From positions 1 to 64,000 of IMG/VR virus record IMGVR_UViG_3300002835_000155: 64,000 nucleotides of DNA. One strand, 5' to 3'. The translations under genes were made by a program, and so were the position numbers. Below are positions 23,854 to 33,493 of the stretch, piece after piece (the stretch's first letter is position 1; each line of letters starts with the position of its first letter). The notes below the pieces were generated by a model. The model searched no databases. It saw nothing but the letters and a program-made list of their open reading frames with translations, and was not told the DNA's origin. Source of the DNA: a virus.

Positions 23854-24195
23854 TCACACCCCCGGTGCCATGAAACCAACTCGGGCGTACTCCAACACCG
23901 CGTTGACGACGTAACGGATGAGCTTTGCCTCGACGAAGTCAGGCAGGAGCTTACTCATGTTGATACGCTTGCAGAGGTCCGTCACGATGACGTCCTCATG
24001 TACCTTCAGTTCTTCAACGGTCAAGCCGTCAGCAGCACTGGCCATGAATTGTGCGACCCAAGGTGGGAGGTGGCTGTCGATCAAGACAACCAGCTTCTCG
24101 ATAACTAAGCCCTCAATCGCCTCGCTGACGAACGGGATGTCTGTCGCGTCGTTCAGCTTTTTGACAATGTCGTTTACAACAGCACCTGTCAGCAT
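23854..24195 (-). CDS. Hypothetical protein, first gene of lysis-region operon
   Basis: 113 aa from ATG 24195, with AGGAGG 5 nt before the spacer. Helical throughout; no transmembrane segment or known domain. Follows the promoter at 24251-24279. Confidence 0.6.
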   Translation of the reverse strand: MLTGAVVNDIVKKLNDATDIPFVSEAIEGLVIEKLVVLIDSHLPPWVAQFMASAADGLTVEELKVHEDVIVTDLCKRINMSKLLPDFVEAKLIRYVVNAVLEYARVGFMAPGV

Positions 24196-24250
24196 GACTT
24201 TCCTCCTATGCGGGGTTTTCCTGTACCGGAAAATTCTCAACTTCAAGAAA

Positions 24251-24279
24251 AGATTACCGTACCGCTTGTATCCTGTCAA
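24251..24279 (-). promoter_or_regulatory. Strong sigma70 promoter of the lysis-region operon
   Basis: Minus strand TTGACA (24279-24274), 17 nt, TAATCT (24256-24251), overlapping the last codons of the 1605-aa gene. Start of transcription would lie near 24244, 50 nt ahead of ATG 24195. Confidence 0.75.
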
Positions 24280-27200
24280 TCAGGGCTTTACGAGAATCTC
24301 TCGCTGGTTTGTCTTTGTCCGGTTTCTCATCGTCCTTCTTAGATTCCCGGTCCAACTTTTTCTGCAAGGCCAGAGCCTTCTCGATCTGTTCGAGTTGCAT
24401 CGCGGTCTCGGTGTCGCCGTTGGCCAAGGCGAATTCCTTCAACTTATCAGCACCACTGACGATCGTTAGCGGTCGAGCCCCGAGTTTAATCTGCAGAGCG
24501 TTGAGACGGTCTCGCAGGTCACGAGTAATCTGTTCGTTCTCAACCGTCTCCTCTCGGAAGCCGGTGGTGAGTCGTATGACTTTGTCCCAAGCACTCAACC
24601 GTTTATCGGTCGCGATCTTGGTCGACGACAACAGTCGTGACACCGGACTCATCGCTGCTACTGACTCGGCAATCGGACCACCAACCGGGGTCGGCCGACC
24701 TGAAGCATCACGGCTCTGTAGTCCAAGGTTAGCTGCGATACGTCCCATCGTTGGGTCGAGGTCGTCAAGTCTTCTACCACCCATCGGCCCCTGACTGAAC
24801 AGAGACGTATTGGTGCTGTACTCGATCAACCACTTCATCGCCGGATTAGACGAGCTGAGGGCGTGCTGCATCAGACCACGCAGATCACCCTGCAAGGCGT
24901 TGCCTGCGTACTTAACAGCGTCTTCGTGCATGAGACCAAGAGATGTCAGGTACTTGAGCTGACCTTCGTCCGTCTCTCCCAGCGGAATAGCCGCAGAGTC
25001 GAGGTACTGATATGGGACGTAGTCCTCTTCACCACCCTGACCGAGACGGGTTGCCCTGATAACCATACCAAGTTTACCACCCGGGTTAACCATCATCTCT
25101 GAGGCGAACAGTGGTAGCGTCTGTCTCATGAACGAGTAGTACGGGATGATTGACTTCATCCACTTGTGTTCAAAGCGGGTGAAGTTCTTTGGGTTGGCAT
25201 TGAGCAGTATCCTGTCAGCATCAGCCAATGCCTGCTTCATCGACTTAGTTTTCTTCAGCCGGTCGAGGATGAACGTGGTACGCACTGTCGAGTCGATCAT
25301 ACTTCGTAGATCGTTCATCGTGTTGACGACGGGGTTCTCCCCTACAGACCGCTGTACCTGTCGACCGAGTTCGTCCCGTGTCCACATACCCTGTACGTTG
25401 ACTGCCTTCTTAGCCGCTGTCTTGGTCGCCTGAATCGGACTGGTCGCTGCGAGCTTAACCGTACCGGCTATGGTGGACGGAGCGTTCCGCAGCCGATCAA
25501 CCATAGAACTGTACGACCCGCCAGCTTTGTTACGTAGCAACGCCATCGACGAGTCGGACTCGGCCAGCCGGAACGCATCGGCCGTCACGATGTCTGGGTT
25601 AGGAGACCCGTGCATGTGGTGGGCGTTGAACATGTCCTGGAATACACGTCCACGACTTTCAGCGGTAGACGGTATCCCTTTCGAGGCGAGGTACTGCTCG
25701 ATGTCAGCAATACCTTCACCCGGGTCTATCGCCATACCTCTCGTGAATGACCAAGCCGCCTTGCCGTGTGTGTAGATAGCAGCGGGGTCCATGTCGCCCA
25801 TGAGTACGCCCTGTGCATACGACGACATACCGTCGCGAACACCGGTTGCTGGTGACGTACTGAGCTGACCAGCTTTGGTCAGCGTATTCCAGTTCTGAGC
25901 GGCCCGAAGCGGTGTCTCAAGTTCCGGCAGTGAAGCCATCCCGGAGATTTCATTGAACGTCTTCATCTGGCTCCACGTATCAGCCGGGAGCCGGAGCGAT
26001 TTGATTTCCAGAATCTGCTTGGCTAACTCATCGACATTGTCGGTTGCCTTCAAAGCCCCGTTGTCGACCAGATAGCTCCGGACCGATTCGATGAAACGCT
26101 TGTCACTGATACCTTTACCGAAGAAGCCGTCGTCAATCGCTTCTTCGAAAGTCATACCACGTTTGTTGGCCAGATCGTACTCGACCTCAACATTGCCTCG
26201 TGGACTTCGTACACCGAATGCGTTCGGGTTGGTACGTGCGTCGACCACAGCCTTGCCGACGAAGTCGCGTTGCTCTTTCAGCAAGCTCTCCATCGCCAGG
26301 TTCTTGTCAAGGTACTCCTTGTTGCTGACCGCTGCTGACTTCTCATACAAACTGTTGAACCGCCGCTCGACGTTATCAGCAACGTCGATAGCGAGGGCTC
26401 GGTGTCTGTCGACCAGACCGATAGACATGTCCTGCTTTATCTTCGCAGCTTCTCGGGCAGCGTCATCCTGGATAACGTCAGCTTTGTCAGCTACCTCGCC
26501 ACGCAACTGCTCAAGACGTGTACGCTGAGCAGGCGTAAACATCATCGCTTCAAGACTGTCGTCGTCCAGGCGTAGTAACGCTTCATGAGGTGACTGTGGT
26601 TTGACGAAGTCGATACCTTCGGCCAGCTCATCAAAGGTTTTATGCCAATCCTTCAACCCACCTTTGCGGGAGAAAGATCCAGCAGCATCCATTGCGACGA
26701 TGTCCCCGTTGTCGTCCAGCTTAGGCATCCATTGGACGATCTTCTCTTTGTAGTTCCGAGTGATGCCGTTGTGGACCCCGTCGATGATCGCTTCCCTCTG
26801 CAGAAGCGGATCGTCAACCAGCATCTTGTCGAGGCTGTCCAACAGCTTCTTCTGCTGCAGTTCAACCTGGTGACGCTGAGTGGGTTTGAGCATCACCAGC
26901 TCGGACCTCATACCCCTATCGTGCTTGACGCCGATGTAGAGTTCCTTGCCTTCCTGTACGTGAGCAATAGCTGCGTCGTACTCATTGATCTTGGTAAACA
27001 ACCGGCGTATGTTCGGGTCGAGGATGTTGTTCTTATCAACGAACTTCAGGTCCTCCGGCTTCATGTTCAACACACGCTCGGTGCCGTCTACCTTCGGGGT
27101 AATGCTCGTGTATGACTTCCACCAGCCCCGACCAGGTTGTACGCCAGCCACGTCGCCCTGCTTGACCTGTTGAGCGAACCCAGCGACAAAACCGTTGAAC

Positions 27201-29071
27201 CTGGCCTTGAACTCGTCAACGGGTAAGTACGACTTGATCGTGGTCTTCGTATCTTCGGCGTTGAACAGCTTACGTACCAATCGCTCAGTACCGTCAGCGT
27301 TCAACCCATCAGGGACGTAGCCGAGAGGTTTGAGGGCGTCAGCCAATCCTGCCTGTGCATTTATCTCCAGCTTTGAAGCCGTACCACCTCGGGCAAGTTC
27401 ACGAGCGATGTCCTGCAGAGCGTCGGGGAACCATGATGTATCGGCCATGCCCGTGGTGTCGATACGAGCGGTACCGTCAACGACGGATACGTTTACCGAG
27501 TCCGCCATCTGGCCCCCTCGTACCACTGTGAATACACCGGGTGTCGCCGTGTTAGCGAACGCTCTGGTGTCTGTGGCATTGACGGGCTGCATCTGCTGCA
27601 TCCGGGTCCACAAGTCTTCCGGAGTCATACCGATGGCTTCAGCGAATGACTCAACGTGTCGAGGGCCTACGTACCCCGGCAGGAAGTTAGGACCGTTGTT
27701 TGCACCGGTACCTGTAGCGAGGTCGTTAACTTCACGGACAGTGTTCTGCCAAACGCTGTCACCGTACAAAGTGTTGACACCCGGGGTTCCGTCGAAGAAC
27801 CCCTTGTACATCATGTCACGACCACCAGTGGCCTGCAGTGTTGACACGAGGCTGGCGTACTTGTTCCGCATCCACTTGCTGTGGGTCAAACCGCTGATGC
27901 TTTCTGCCCGAGCGAGTGACACGTTCTTACGTCTCGGTGAGAATTCAACAACGTCGATCATGTCCCCGATGTTACCACCAAGCTCGTGGACTCTATCCTT
28001 CAGTGCGTCTCTGAAGTCCTTCATCTGCGTAGCTACATCCAGGACGTCCTGCGGGATCTCTACCGATTGGCTCAACCACTGCTTCTTCGGGTCGAAGTCA
28101 AAGTCATTGTAGATTTTATCGTCGTTGACCAGCTTGACCTTCGTACCGGTAGAGGACCGGTCGACCCACTCGACTTCTTTGAAAGCGTTTGATCCCTCAG
28201 GTGTAACAAGGTCACCCTGTCGCAGCTTAGCTGTCGTTGGGTCGTACGTACCTTCCCAGACACGGAACAGTTGTTCTTCCCGGGCCTTGGTCACCAGAGG
28301 TGACGCATCGTCCAACCAGTTGGCTGGATCATTCATGTCAAGGTCTGGGTTCTTGTTGAGGTTGAACCCGCTTCGGTTGGCAGTCTCGACAAGATCAATA
28401 CTCATCGTGTCAGCCAGTTGCTTCGCAGCATCTGCCGTGACGGTAGCTCGCTCCTTGATACCCTGAGCGAACTCGTCAGTTACCCCACCGCTCGGTGCGT
28501 TGAACATAGCCTTTACGCCACGCCCTACACTTTTAGCAGCAGTCGTCAGTCTGTCCTTCGTGATCTGCCCGATCTGGGCCGGTAGCTTGTCAAACAGGTT
28601 GACAGCCCCCCGGGCCACACCTTTGACTACAGGGTGAGCCCGGTTAACCAGGCTGGCTGCACCAGTGGCCATCTTCGTGCCCTTGGTTAACGGGCCGAAG
28701 GGGTCAAGCAACACCTCGGCACCGAACCCAGCAAGGTCGCGTAACCCCTCACCTGGATCTGACAACCAGCCGTACATACCCGTCTCACGGTTGGACCTCA
28801 TACCATACTTCTCAAGCAGTTGTCTGCCCGATGTACGGTTCCTGTCCGTGAGAGGGGAGAGCCACTGGTCGAGTGGGTTCTCGCCAGCCAGAATATCTCG
28901 AATCGACGAACCCGGTAGATCGAGGAAGTTACCTACGGACGCGACGGCTCCGAGACTAGCCCCACCCACAGCACTCAACGTGTCCATCAGGCCGGTACCA
29001 CCAGACTGAGGTTGTTGAGGCTGGAGTTGGTTCTGCGGTACGAGATTGAGAAGCTGAGATACTGTAGGCAT
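24254..29071 (-). CDS. Giant internal virion protein (1605 aa) with shared N-terminal module
   Basis: 1605 aa from ATG 29071. Residues 48-127 (from GNFLDLPGSS through ENRTSG-like NRTSGRQLL, ETGMYGWLSDP and GFGAEVLLDP) are homologous to residues 12-91 of the 570-aa protein at 48638-50350, about 47 of 80 positions identical by eye. The rest is long, charged and helical with several coiled-coil stretches and a basic Lys/Asp-rich C-terminus. Its size, place among late genes and lack of membrane segments fit an internal core protein ejected with DNA, like T7 gp16; a tape-measure role cannot be excluded. Confidence 0.75.
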   Translation of the reverse strand: MPTVSQLLNLVPQNQLQPQQPQSGGTGLMDTLSAVGGASLGAVASVGNFLDLPGSSIRDILAGENPLDQWLSPLTDRNRTSGRQLLEKYGMRSNRETGMYGWLSDPGEGLRDLAGFGAEVLLDPFGPLTKGTKMATGAASLVNRAHPVVKGVARGAVNLFDKLPAQIGQITKDRLTTAAKSVGRGVKAMFNAPSGGVTDEFAQGIKERATVTADAAKQLADTMSIDLVETANRSGFNLNKNPDLDMNDPANWLDDASPLVTKAREEQLFRVWEGTYDPTTAKLRQGDLVTPEGSNAFKEVEWVDRSSTGTKVKLVNDDKIYNDFDFDPKKQWLSQSVEIPQDVLDVATQMKDFRDALKDRVHELGGNIGDMIDVVEFSPRRKNVSLARAESISGLTHSKWMRNKYASLVSTLQATGGRDMMYKGFFDGTPGVNTLYGDSVWQNTVREVNDLATGTGANNGPNFLPGYVGPRHVESFAEAIGMTPEDLWTRMQQMQPVNATDTRAFANTATPGVFTVVRGGQMADSVNVSVVDGTARIDTTGMADTSWFPDALQDIARELARGGTASKLEINAQAGLADALKPLGYVPDGLNADGTERLVRKLFNAEDTKTTIKSYLPVDEFKARFNGFVAGFAQQVKQGDVAGVQPGRGWWKSYTSITPKVDGTERVLNMKPEDLKFVDKNNILDPNIRRLFTKINEYDAAIAHVQEGKELYIGVKHDRGMRSELVMLKPTQRHQVELQQKKLLDSLDKMLVDDPLLQREAIIDGVHNGITRNYKEKIVQWMPKLDDNGDIVAMDAAGSFSRKGGLKDWHKTFDELAEGIDFVKPQSPHEALLRLDDDSLEAMMFTPAQRTRLEQLRGEVADKADVIQDDAAREAAKIKQDMSIGLVDRHRALAIDVADNVERRFNSLYEKSAAVSNKEYLDKNLAMESLLKEQRDFVGKAVVDARTNPNAFGVRSPRGNVEVEYDLANKRGMTFEEAIDDGFFGKGISDKRFIESVRSYLVDNGALKATDNVDELAKQILEIKSLRLPADTWSQMKTFNEISGMASLPELETPLRAAQNWNTLTKAGQLSTSPATGVRDGMSSYAQGVLMGDMDPAAIYTHGKAAWSFTRGMAIDPGEGIADIEQYLASKGIPSTAESRGRVFQDMFNAHHMHGSPNPDIVTADAFRLAESDSSMALLRNKAGGSYSSMVDRLRNAPSTIAGTVKLAATSPIQATKTAAKKAVNVQGMWTRDELGRQVQRSVGENPVVNTMNDLRSMIDSTVRTTFILDRLKKTKSMKQALADADRILLNANPKNFTRFEHKWMKSIIPYYSFMRQTLPLFASEMMVNPGGKLGMVIRATRLGQGGEEDYVPYQYLDSAAIPLGETDEGQLKYLTSLGLMHEDAVKYAGNALQGDLRGLMQHALSSSNPAMKWLIEYSTNTSLFSQGPMGGRRLDDLDPTMGRIAANLGLQSRDASGRPTPVGGPIAESVAAMSPVSRLLSSTKIATDKRLSAWDKVIRLTTGFREETVENEQITRDLRDRLNALQIKLGARPLTIVSGADKLKEFALANGDTETAMQLEQIEKALALQKKLDRESKKDDEKPDKDKPARDSRKALIDRIQAVR

Positions 29072-29076
29072 TTAAC

Positions 29077-31509
29077 TCACTTCATTGGGTTTGCTGGCAA
29101 TGGGTACTCGTATCCACCTGGAGATACAGTAGGGCCACCTTCCCCGGACAGGATTGCAGACCCACCTATGAACCTATTCGTATCGGGACGGATGTTGCTC
29201 TTGAATTTCGCCCACCACTTCTGAAGGTCTTGCGGTGACGGGTTCTTCATGGTCGCAAGCTCTTTATACATCGGCCCGAAGGTTTTAGTGTGAGCTGCGT
29301 CTACCCCCGTCGCCCCGAACAAACCATTCATTTCTAAACCAAAAGGACCAAGGAGTCCCTCTGCTTCAAGCCCGGGCGACATGTCAAACGGGTCGTAACT
29401 TGGCGTACCATACCCAGCCTGCATTGCAACAGTTGCTGTGTATAACTTCTGCAGATCCTCAACACCCAGGTCCTGGCCATCTTGAACCATCTGCTGTATG
29501 CCGAAGTGCATACCCTGGACGTTATCCGGAGAGTCGGCAAGACCCGCAAACATTGGAGACGGTGGGACCGTCGTACCGTCCGGGGCCTTGCCTCCGTTAG
29601 CCAACACATCCAGTATATCCCGAGATGCTTTGCTGCTGTCTGGTGTTACAATTCCACCCGGCATCAACTTTTCGGATACATCCGCCATCGGATTCGGTCC
29701 AGCTTGATTCTGACCACCCCTACCGGCCATCATGTCTGGGTACATCTGCCCCGCCATAGAAGTACCACCTGCTATCGGGTTGCCTGACCGACGCAGAGCC
29801 TTCTCAGCCCGTAACTGCATACGGTAGTTAGCTTCCTGCGGACTGAGCCTGCCTTCTCGGACAGCCTTCAAGGTCAGGGAGTTGTTGCCGTTGCTGCTGC
29901 CAGTCATCCGGTCATATTGGCGGTAGTTCATCCCGCCATTAGCAGCCTTGAATGCTTCGTGCTTTGCGGCTCGTGCTGCAGCTTGTGCGTTGGCAGCAGC
30001 ACGACGTTTCAGCTCAGCCTCAGGTACGTTCTGGTTGTTGCGGTCACGTAGTGCCTCACGCTCGACCTTACCGGCCGTCTGTGCCCGACGAGCCGACTCC
30101 GGTGTACCCGTGAAGTACACGACCTTACCGTCAGCCGTACGTACAGCTCGGCCCTCAGCAATTGCTGTGGCGTCTGCGTTTAGTCCAGCCCCATACGCAC
30201 CACCGAATCTACCCCCGATATTGGTTGGGTCGGCTGCAGCTCCACCACCTGCGATACGCCGGGCATTCCCTTCAGCGAGGTTGAGCTTTTCTTCAGGATC
30301 AAGCCGCATTGGATTCCGAGCGTATCCGACGTTGCCGTTGTACCCGTTTACTGTTGGAGCAGTCACCCCGTTGAGATCCTCAGGAGCAATCTTGCGGAAG
30401 TTTCGTGTCGCTTCACCAGACGACGTCGCCCCCGGCTCGAACATGATATTCCCTTGACGTGTACCACGGTCGATCTCAGCCTGCATTGCTGCAATCCGGG
30501 GATCACCACCCGGTGCCGGGTTCATAGGATTGTCTGATTGTGACCGTTGGCGTAGAGCATCAATCTTCCCGGCAAGTTCCGTCATACGGATGGACTCCAT
30601 ATCCATGCCCGCTGCTTGCTGCTCATAGTAGCTTGGTGCTTGACTCGCAACACTCCGAGGGACAGGACCCCGGTCGTCAGGGGTGTACCCGCTACGGATC
30701 GGGTTTGCATCCGGGGCGTTGAGGACGTCAGCCAAGTTCGGTACGTCCCCAGACCCAGCACCGTTCCACGAGAATCGGAAACCTGGCGTATCTTGTAAGT
30801 CGCGTATGCGTTCTGGACGTACGTTACCCATCGGTCCGTCATAGTATTCCGTAGGTGGGTTCAGAGCACCCGCAACCGTGTTGTACATTGAGGATATGCC
30901 CTGCCCGACGCTGTTGACGAACCCGCGTAGACCCGGAGACCCCTGGATCTGAGTGTTCAAACCCGGAGCTGCGTACCCCACCTGCTGGCCGGGAGGGACC
31001 TGTGGGAGTGCGTTACGCCCCCTCTGGTAGCTCTCCATCCCGTCCTGTGCAAAGTTAAGCCCTTGGCTCGCGGCTTCCAGACCCCGTCCAACGAGTCCGG
31101 GTATTGGAGACGACCCGCCGATACCTTGGCCGTTACCACCGGGTGCTGCGTACCCCTGCTGACTACCGTACATCGGGTTCAGCCGGTCCTGCTTGACAGC
31201 GTCCAGTGCTGCCGCAGCCCTACCCAGCACGTCCTGGTTCTGCGGGTTGAACGACCGAGGTCCACCCATGTTTTGTACCCCCCCGTTCACCAGGGGGTTA
31301 CCGTTCCCGTCCCTGTCGTCCACCCCGTAGATGAAGTTGGCGTTGCCGGGATTCTGGCCCCTGTCAATCCGGTACTGCTCCTGAAATGTGTTTGGTCTCG
31401 GAGGTATGTAGTCGGGATGACTTGGATGGTAAATCATAGCATTACGTAAAGCGGGTGCCGCCGACCGCTGTGTCAGGCTTCGTCGCTTTCTGAACAAATT
31501 ATCCGGCAT
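29077..31509 (-). CDS. Large Gly/Asn/Gln-rich internal virion protein
   Basis: 810 aa from ATG 31509 (promoter directly upstream; an in-frame start at 31560 would overlap the promoter). The N-terminal 400 residues are low-complexity Gly/Asn/Pro/Gln-rich with short Tyr motifs (GYAAPG repeated three times). The middle is Ala/Arg-rich and helical, and the C-terminus is compact. Adjacent to the 1605-aa gene (6-nt gap), it is probably a co-packaged core protein. No catalytic motif seen. Confidence 0.7.
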   Translation of the reverse strand: MPDNLFRKRRSLTQRSAAPALRNAMIYHPSHPDYIPPRPNTFQEQYRIDRGQNPGNANFIYGVDDRDGNGNPLVNGGVQNMGGPRSFNPQNQDVLGRAAAALDAVKQDRLNPMYGSQQGYAAPGGNGQGIGGSSPIPGLVGRGLEAASQGLNFAQDGMESYQRGRNALPQVPPGQQVGYAAPGLNTQIQGSPGLRGFVNSVGQGISSMYNTVAGALNPPTEYYDGPMGNVRPERIRDLQDTPGFRFSWNGAGSGDVPNLADVLNAPDANPIRSGYTPDDRGPVPRSVASQAPSYYEQQAAGMDMESIRMTELAGKIDALRQRSQSDNPMNPAPGGDPRIAAMQAEIDRGTRQGNIMFEPGATSSGEATRNFRKIAPEDLNGVTAPTVNGYNGNVGYARNPMRLDPEEKLNLAEGNARRIAGGGAAADPTNIGGRFGGAYGAGLNADATAIAEGRAVRTADGKVVYFTGTPESARRAQTAGKVEREALRDRNNQNVPEAELKRRAAANAQAAARAAKHEAFKAANGGMNYRQYDRMTGSSNGNNSLTLKAVREGRLSPQEANYRMQLRAEKALRRSGNPIAGGTSMAGQMYPDMMAGRGGQNQAGPNPMADVSEKLMPGGIVTPDSSKASRDILDVLANGGKAPDGTTVPPSPMFAGLADSPDNVQGMHFGIQQMVQDGQDLGVEDLQKLYTATVAMQAGYGTPSYDPFDMSPGLEAEGLLGPFGLEMNGLFGATGVDAAHTKTFGPMYKELATMKNPSPQDLQKWWAKFKSNIRPDTNRFIGGSAILSGEGGPTVSPGGYEYPLPANPMK

Positions 31510-31541
31510 GATTCTCTCCGTCAGGAAAATGTTGAGCCGGG

Positions 31542-31570
31542 ATTGTACCGGGCTTGACAATGGGTGTCTA
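31542..31570 (-). promoter_or_regulatory. Promoter for the internal-protein genes
   Basis: Minus strand TAGACA (31570-31565), 17 nt, TACAAT (31547-31542): five of six matches in each box. Transcription would begin about 25 nt before ATG 31509. Confidence 0.75.
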
Positions 31571-31585
31571 GTAGAAACATGGCGA

Positions 31586-31607
31586 CCCTGCCCCGATCGG
31601 GGCAGGG
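31586..31607 (-). terminator. 9-bp GC-rich hairpin downstream of methyltransferase gene
   Basis: Stem ccctgcccc/ggggcaggg around gatc, between the stop at 31664 and the promoter at 31570. No good T-run follows on the minus strand, so it may be a weak terminator insulating the next transcription unit. Confidence 0.5.
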
Positions 31608-31663
31608 CCTTCCCAGGCCATGTTGGAGGGTCCAGCTATTTATCCACCTGACCCTGGCCGTAA

Positions 31664-32152
31664 CTATGCTTCCTTCGTACAATGTGCATACGTGTCGTAC
31701 AGTCCCTGCCTCGTTTGGATGACCTGAAACCCAACTTCCACACAGACTTCCGCGATCTGTTTACCGCTCAGGTTTTCGTAATACTCACCATCACGAAGGA
31801 GCTGTCCGTCATGGTGACTGTGGGCTGCTCGACCCGGAGCGGCACACGTCACCAAAAATACGCCGTCCGGCTTCAACCATCGAAACGCCGCCCCGATTAA
31901 CTGACGCCAGTTTGCTGCGTGCTCAAGCACTTCGCAACATACGACCATATCAACAAGACTTGGGGGTGTCCACTCCGCAGCATTGCACACAACGTCAACT
32001 GCTGGCCCCGCGTACAAATCCAGTCCGGTCCACGTCGCGTTGGGGAACAGGTGCCTGACGGTTCCGTTGATATCTCGTGACCCAATTTCGACCACAGTGA
32101 TAAGCCCAGCCGTCTTGAACTCTGCAATAAAGTTTCCAGCGTCAGGGTGCAT
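31664..32152 (-). CDS. Class I SAM-dependent methyltransferase
   Basis: 162 aa from ATG 32152, overlapping the end of the preceding gene. Motif I VVEIGSRDINGT (about 20-31), GLDLYAG (motif II acidic strand), CCEVLEHA (motif IV) and the motif V/VI region WLKPDGVFLVTC indicate a compact Rossmann methyltransferase of the FkbM/UbiE-like small-molecule or sugar class rather than a DNA methylase. Paired with the glycosyltransferase-like gene, it may methylate a sugar or glycan. Confidence 0.8.
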   Translation of the reverse strand: MHPDAGNFIAEFKTAGLITVVEIGSRDINGTVRHLFPNATWTGLDLYAGPAVDVVCNAAEWTPPSLVDMVVCCEVLEHAANWRQLIGAAFRWLKPDGVFLVTCAAPGRAAHSHHDGQLLRDGEYYENLSGKQIAEVCVEVGFQVIQTRQGLYDTYAHCTKEA

Positions 32153-33353
32153 ATTTCTTTTTCCAGTCGTCAAAAAACGGTTTTTGGTTTTGCATGAATG
32201 AGTCGAGGTAGAGAGTCCGCATAGCCACGTTATCCATAAACTCACAATAACACTCGCTGGCGTTGAAGTTTTGACCTGGCCAATTCTCAACACCACCGTA
32301 TCGATCCTGTACTCTCGTCCCAGGAAGGTACTTCGCTCGGACAGCGAAGAAGGTTCCAGCATAGTGCCAGCCTCGTTGCGGATCAGTTTGTGCTAAGCCA
32401 AACATTCGAAACGAACCTACCATTTTGTAGCCCGCATTCATATGTTTGATAACCCGATCGTGTGAAAATATCACACTCTCGTACATCCAATCAATCCACA
32501 GATCGATAGCTTTTGAATTGAAGGTTCGCTCCCTGACGCCCTTACCGTGAGCGTATAAAAAGATATCGTTCTGTCCTCGTGGCATGATTTGCTGAAGCAG
32601 AGTGAAGGATGGGTTCTCACCGTGCGGCGTATTGCCAGCGGTGACTATTTCTATTCGTGGGTCAAGAGCAGCACGTACTTCTTCAACGGGACTCGTCGTG
32701 TCGTCAGTAACCACAATAACGACGCACTTCCCAGTGATCATACTAGCCAGCTTGTTCCAAGCGTCCGCATGTCGTTGCCAATACCCTCTGATCGGCCAAA
32801 GGTGAGCCCCGAAGTGGAGCGTTGGTGGCTCCGTAAATGGATCTGGTGTTGGTGGTGGACAGTCTTTGACATCGTTGTAGTTTCGCGTCTGATTCGCAGT
32901 TGGGCCTTTTGCAGTACCACCTGCGGTCCAAGCATCGCCACGGGCTCTTGCTGGTCTCTCCAGTTTAATACGCGGACTCGGGCAACTCGTCGTCGCTGCC
33001 GCCAGCACTCCCGTCACGATTTCCCCGATCCTTTTCCGCTGCCCTTCTTTGTCGCCGTGTGCAGCCCGCCACGATGGAGGCCATTCAATTTCAGCATACA
33101 GTTTCTGGACGATTGCGGCATGATCGTGATTAGGCTTTCCGTTAAGCCCCATCAAGTAGTTGCGGCACGTTCCGCAGTTCACTCGCTGGCCCGTCTCTGC
33201 CTCGACCGCTGTCAACATGAGCGAGCCAGCGTTTGAGCAGTCTCGGCATGGTCTTGGTCCCGCTGAGCACGATCGACGCGCCGGGACATCCCCGCCGCCA
33301 AACGATGTGACGTATCGCCCATCTGTTTGCAGTCGCTTAGTGACGAGAGGCAT
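32142..33353 (-). CDS. Glycosyltransferase-like protein with Cys-rich N-terminus
   Basis: 403 aa from ATG 33353 (AGAGGGA upstream). Residues 20-75 hold cysteine pairs (CRDC, CGTC) suggesting a metal knuckle. The C-terminal 230 residues resemble GT-A-type transferases: VVIVVTDDTT, then FLYAHGKGV, a W-rich central part and GWHYAGTFFAVRAKYL. Probably modifies a surface glycan or a virion protein. It is nested in the virion gene cluster next to a methyltransferase. Moderate certainty; donor and target unknown. Confidence 0.6.
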   Translation of the reverse strand: MPLVTKRLQTDGRYVTSFGGGDVPARRSCSAGPRPCRDCSNAGSLMLTAVEAETGQRVNCGTCRNYLMGLNGKPNHDHAAIVQKLYAEIEWPPSWRAAHGDKEGQRKRIGEIVTGVLAAATTSCPSPRIKLERPARARGDAWTAGGTAKGPTANQTRNYNDVKDCPPPTPDPFTEPPTLHFGAHLWPIRGYWQRHADAWNKLASMITGKCVVIVVTDDTTSPVEEVRAALDPRIEIVTAGNTPHGENPSFTLLQQIMPRGQNDIFLYAHGKGVRERTFNSKAIDLWIDWMYESVIFSHDRVIKHMNAGYKMVGSFRMFGLAQTDPQRGWHYAGTFFAVRAKYLPGTRVQDRYGGVENWPGQNFNASECYCEFMDNVAMRTLYLDSFMQNQKPFFDDWKKKYAP

Positions 33354-33492
33354 CGAAGTCCCTCTGCACGCGGTCCATTTCTTCAAGTCGATTTGCCCAG
33401 TCGCGTTCTTCGTATTGTCGCAATGTGATCGGAATATGTGCCAACAATGACGCGATAGCCTCGACCAGCAAAATCAAAAAGATTTCCTTCAT
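33337..33492 (-). CDS. Small membrane-anchored protein (51 aa)
   Basis: ATG 33492 with CGGAGG 7 nt upstream, TAA at 33337. A hydrophobic N-terminal helix (IFLILLVEAIASLLAHI, residues 4-20) is followed by a charged helical tail (QYEERDWANRLEEMDRVQ). It overlaps the start of the glycosyltransferase-like gene by 17 nt. The SD and overlap support it as a real gene. Confidence 0.6.
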   Translation of the reverse strand: MKEIFLILLVEAIASLLAHIPITLRQYEERDWANRLEEMDRVQRDFDASRH

Positions 33493-33493
33493 G

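Noticed and set aside
27330-28112. Rightward 260-aa ORF inside the 1605-aa gene
   Set aside because: Antisense frame shadow with Ser/Pro/Arg-biased composition and no start signals.
24254-29071. Tape-measure protein of a siphovirus
   Set aside because: Length fits, but transmembrane segments and typical tape-measure repeats are not evident, the gene is far from the possible tail tube gene, and the N-terminal module is shared with a non-tail protein.
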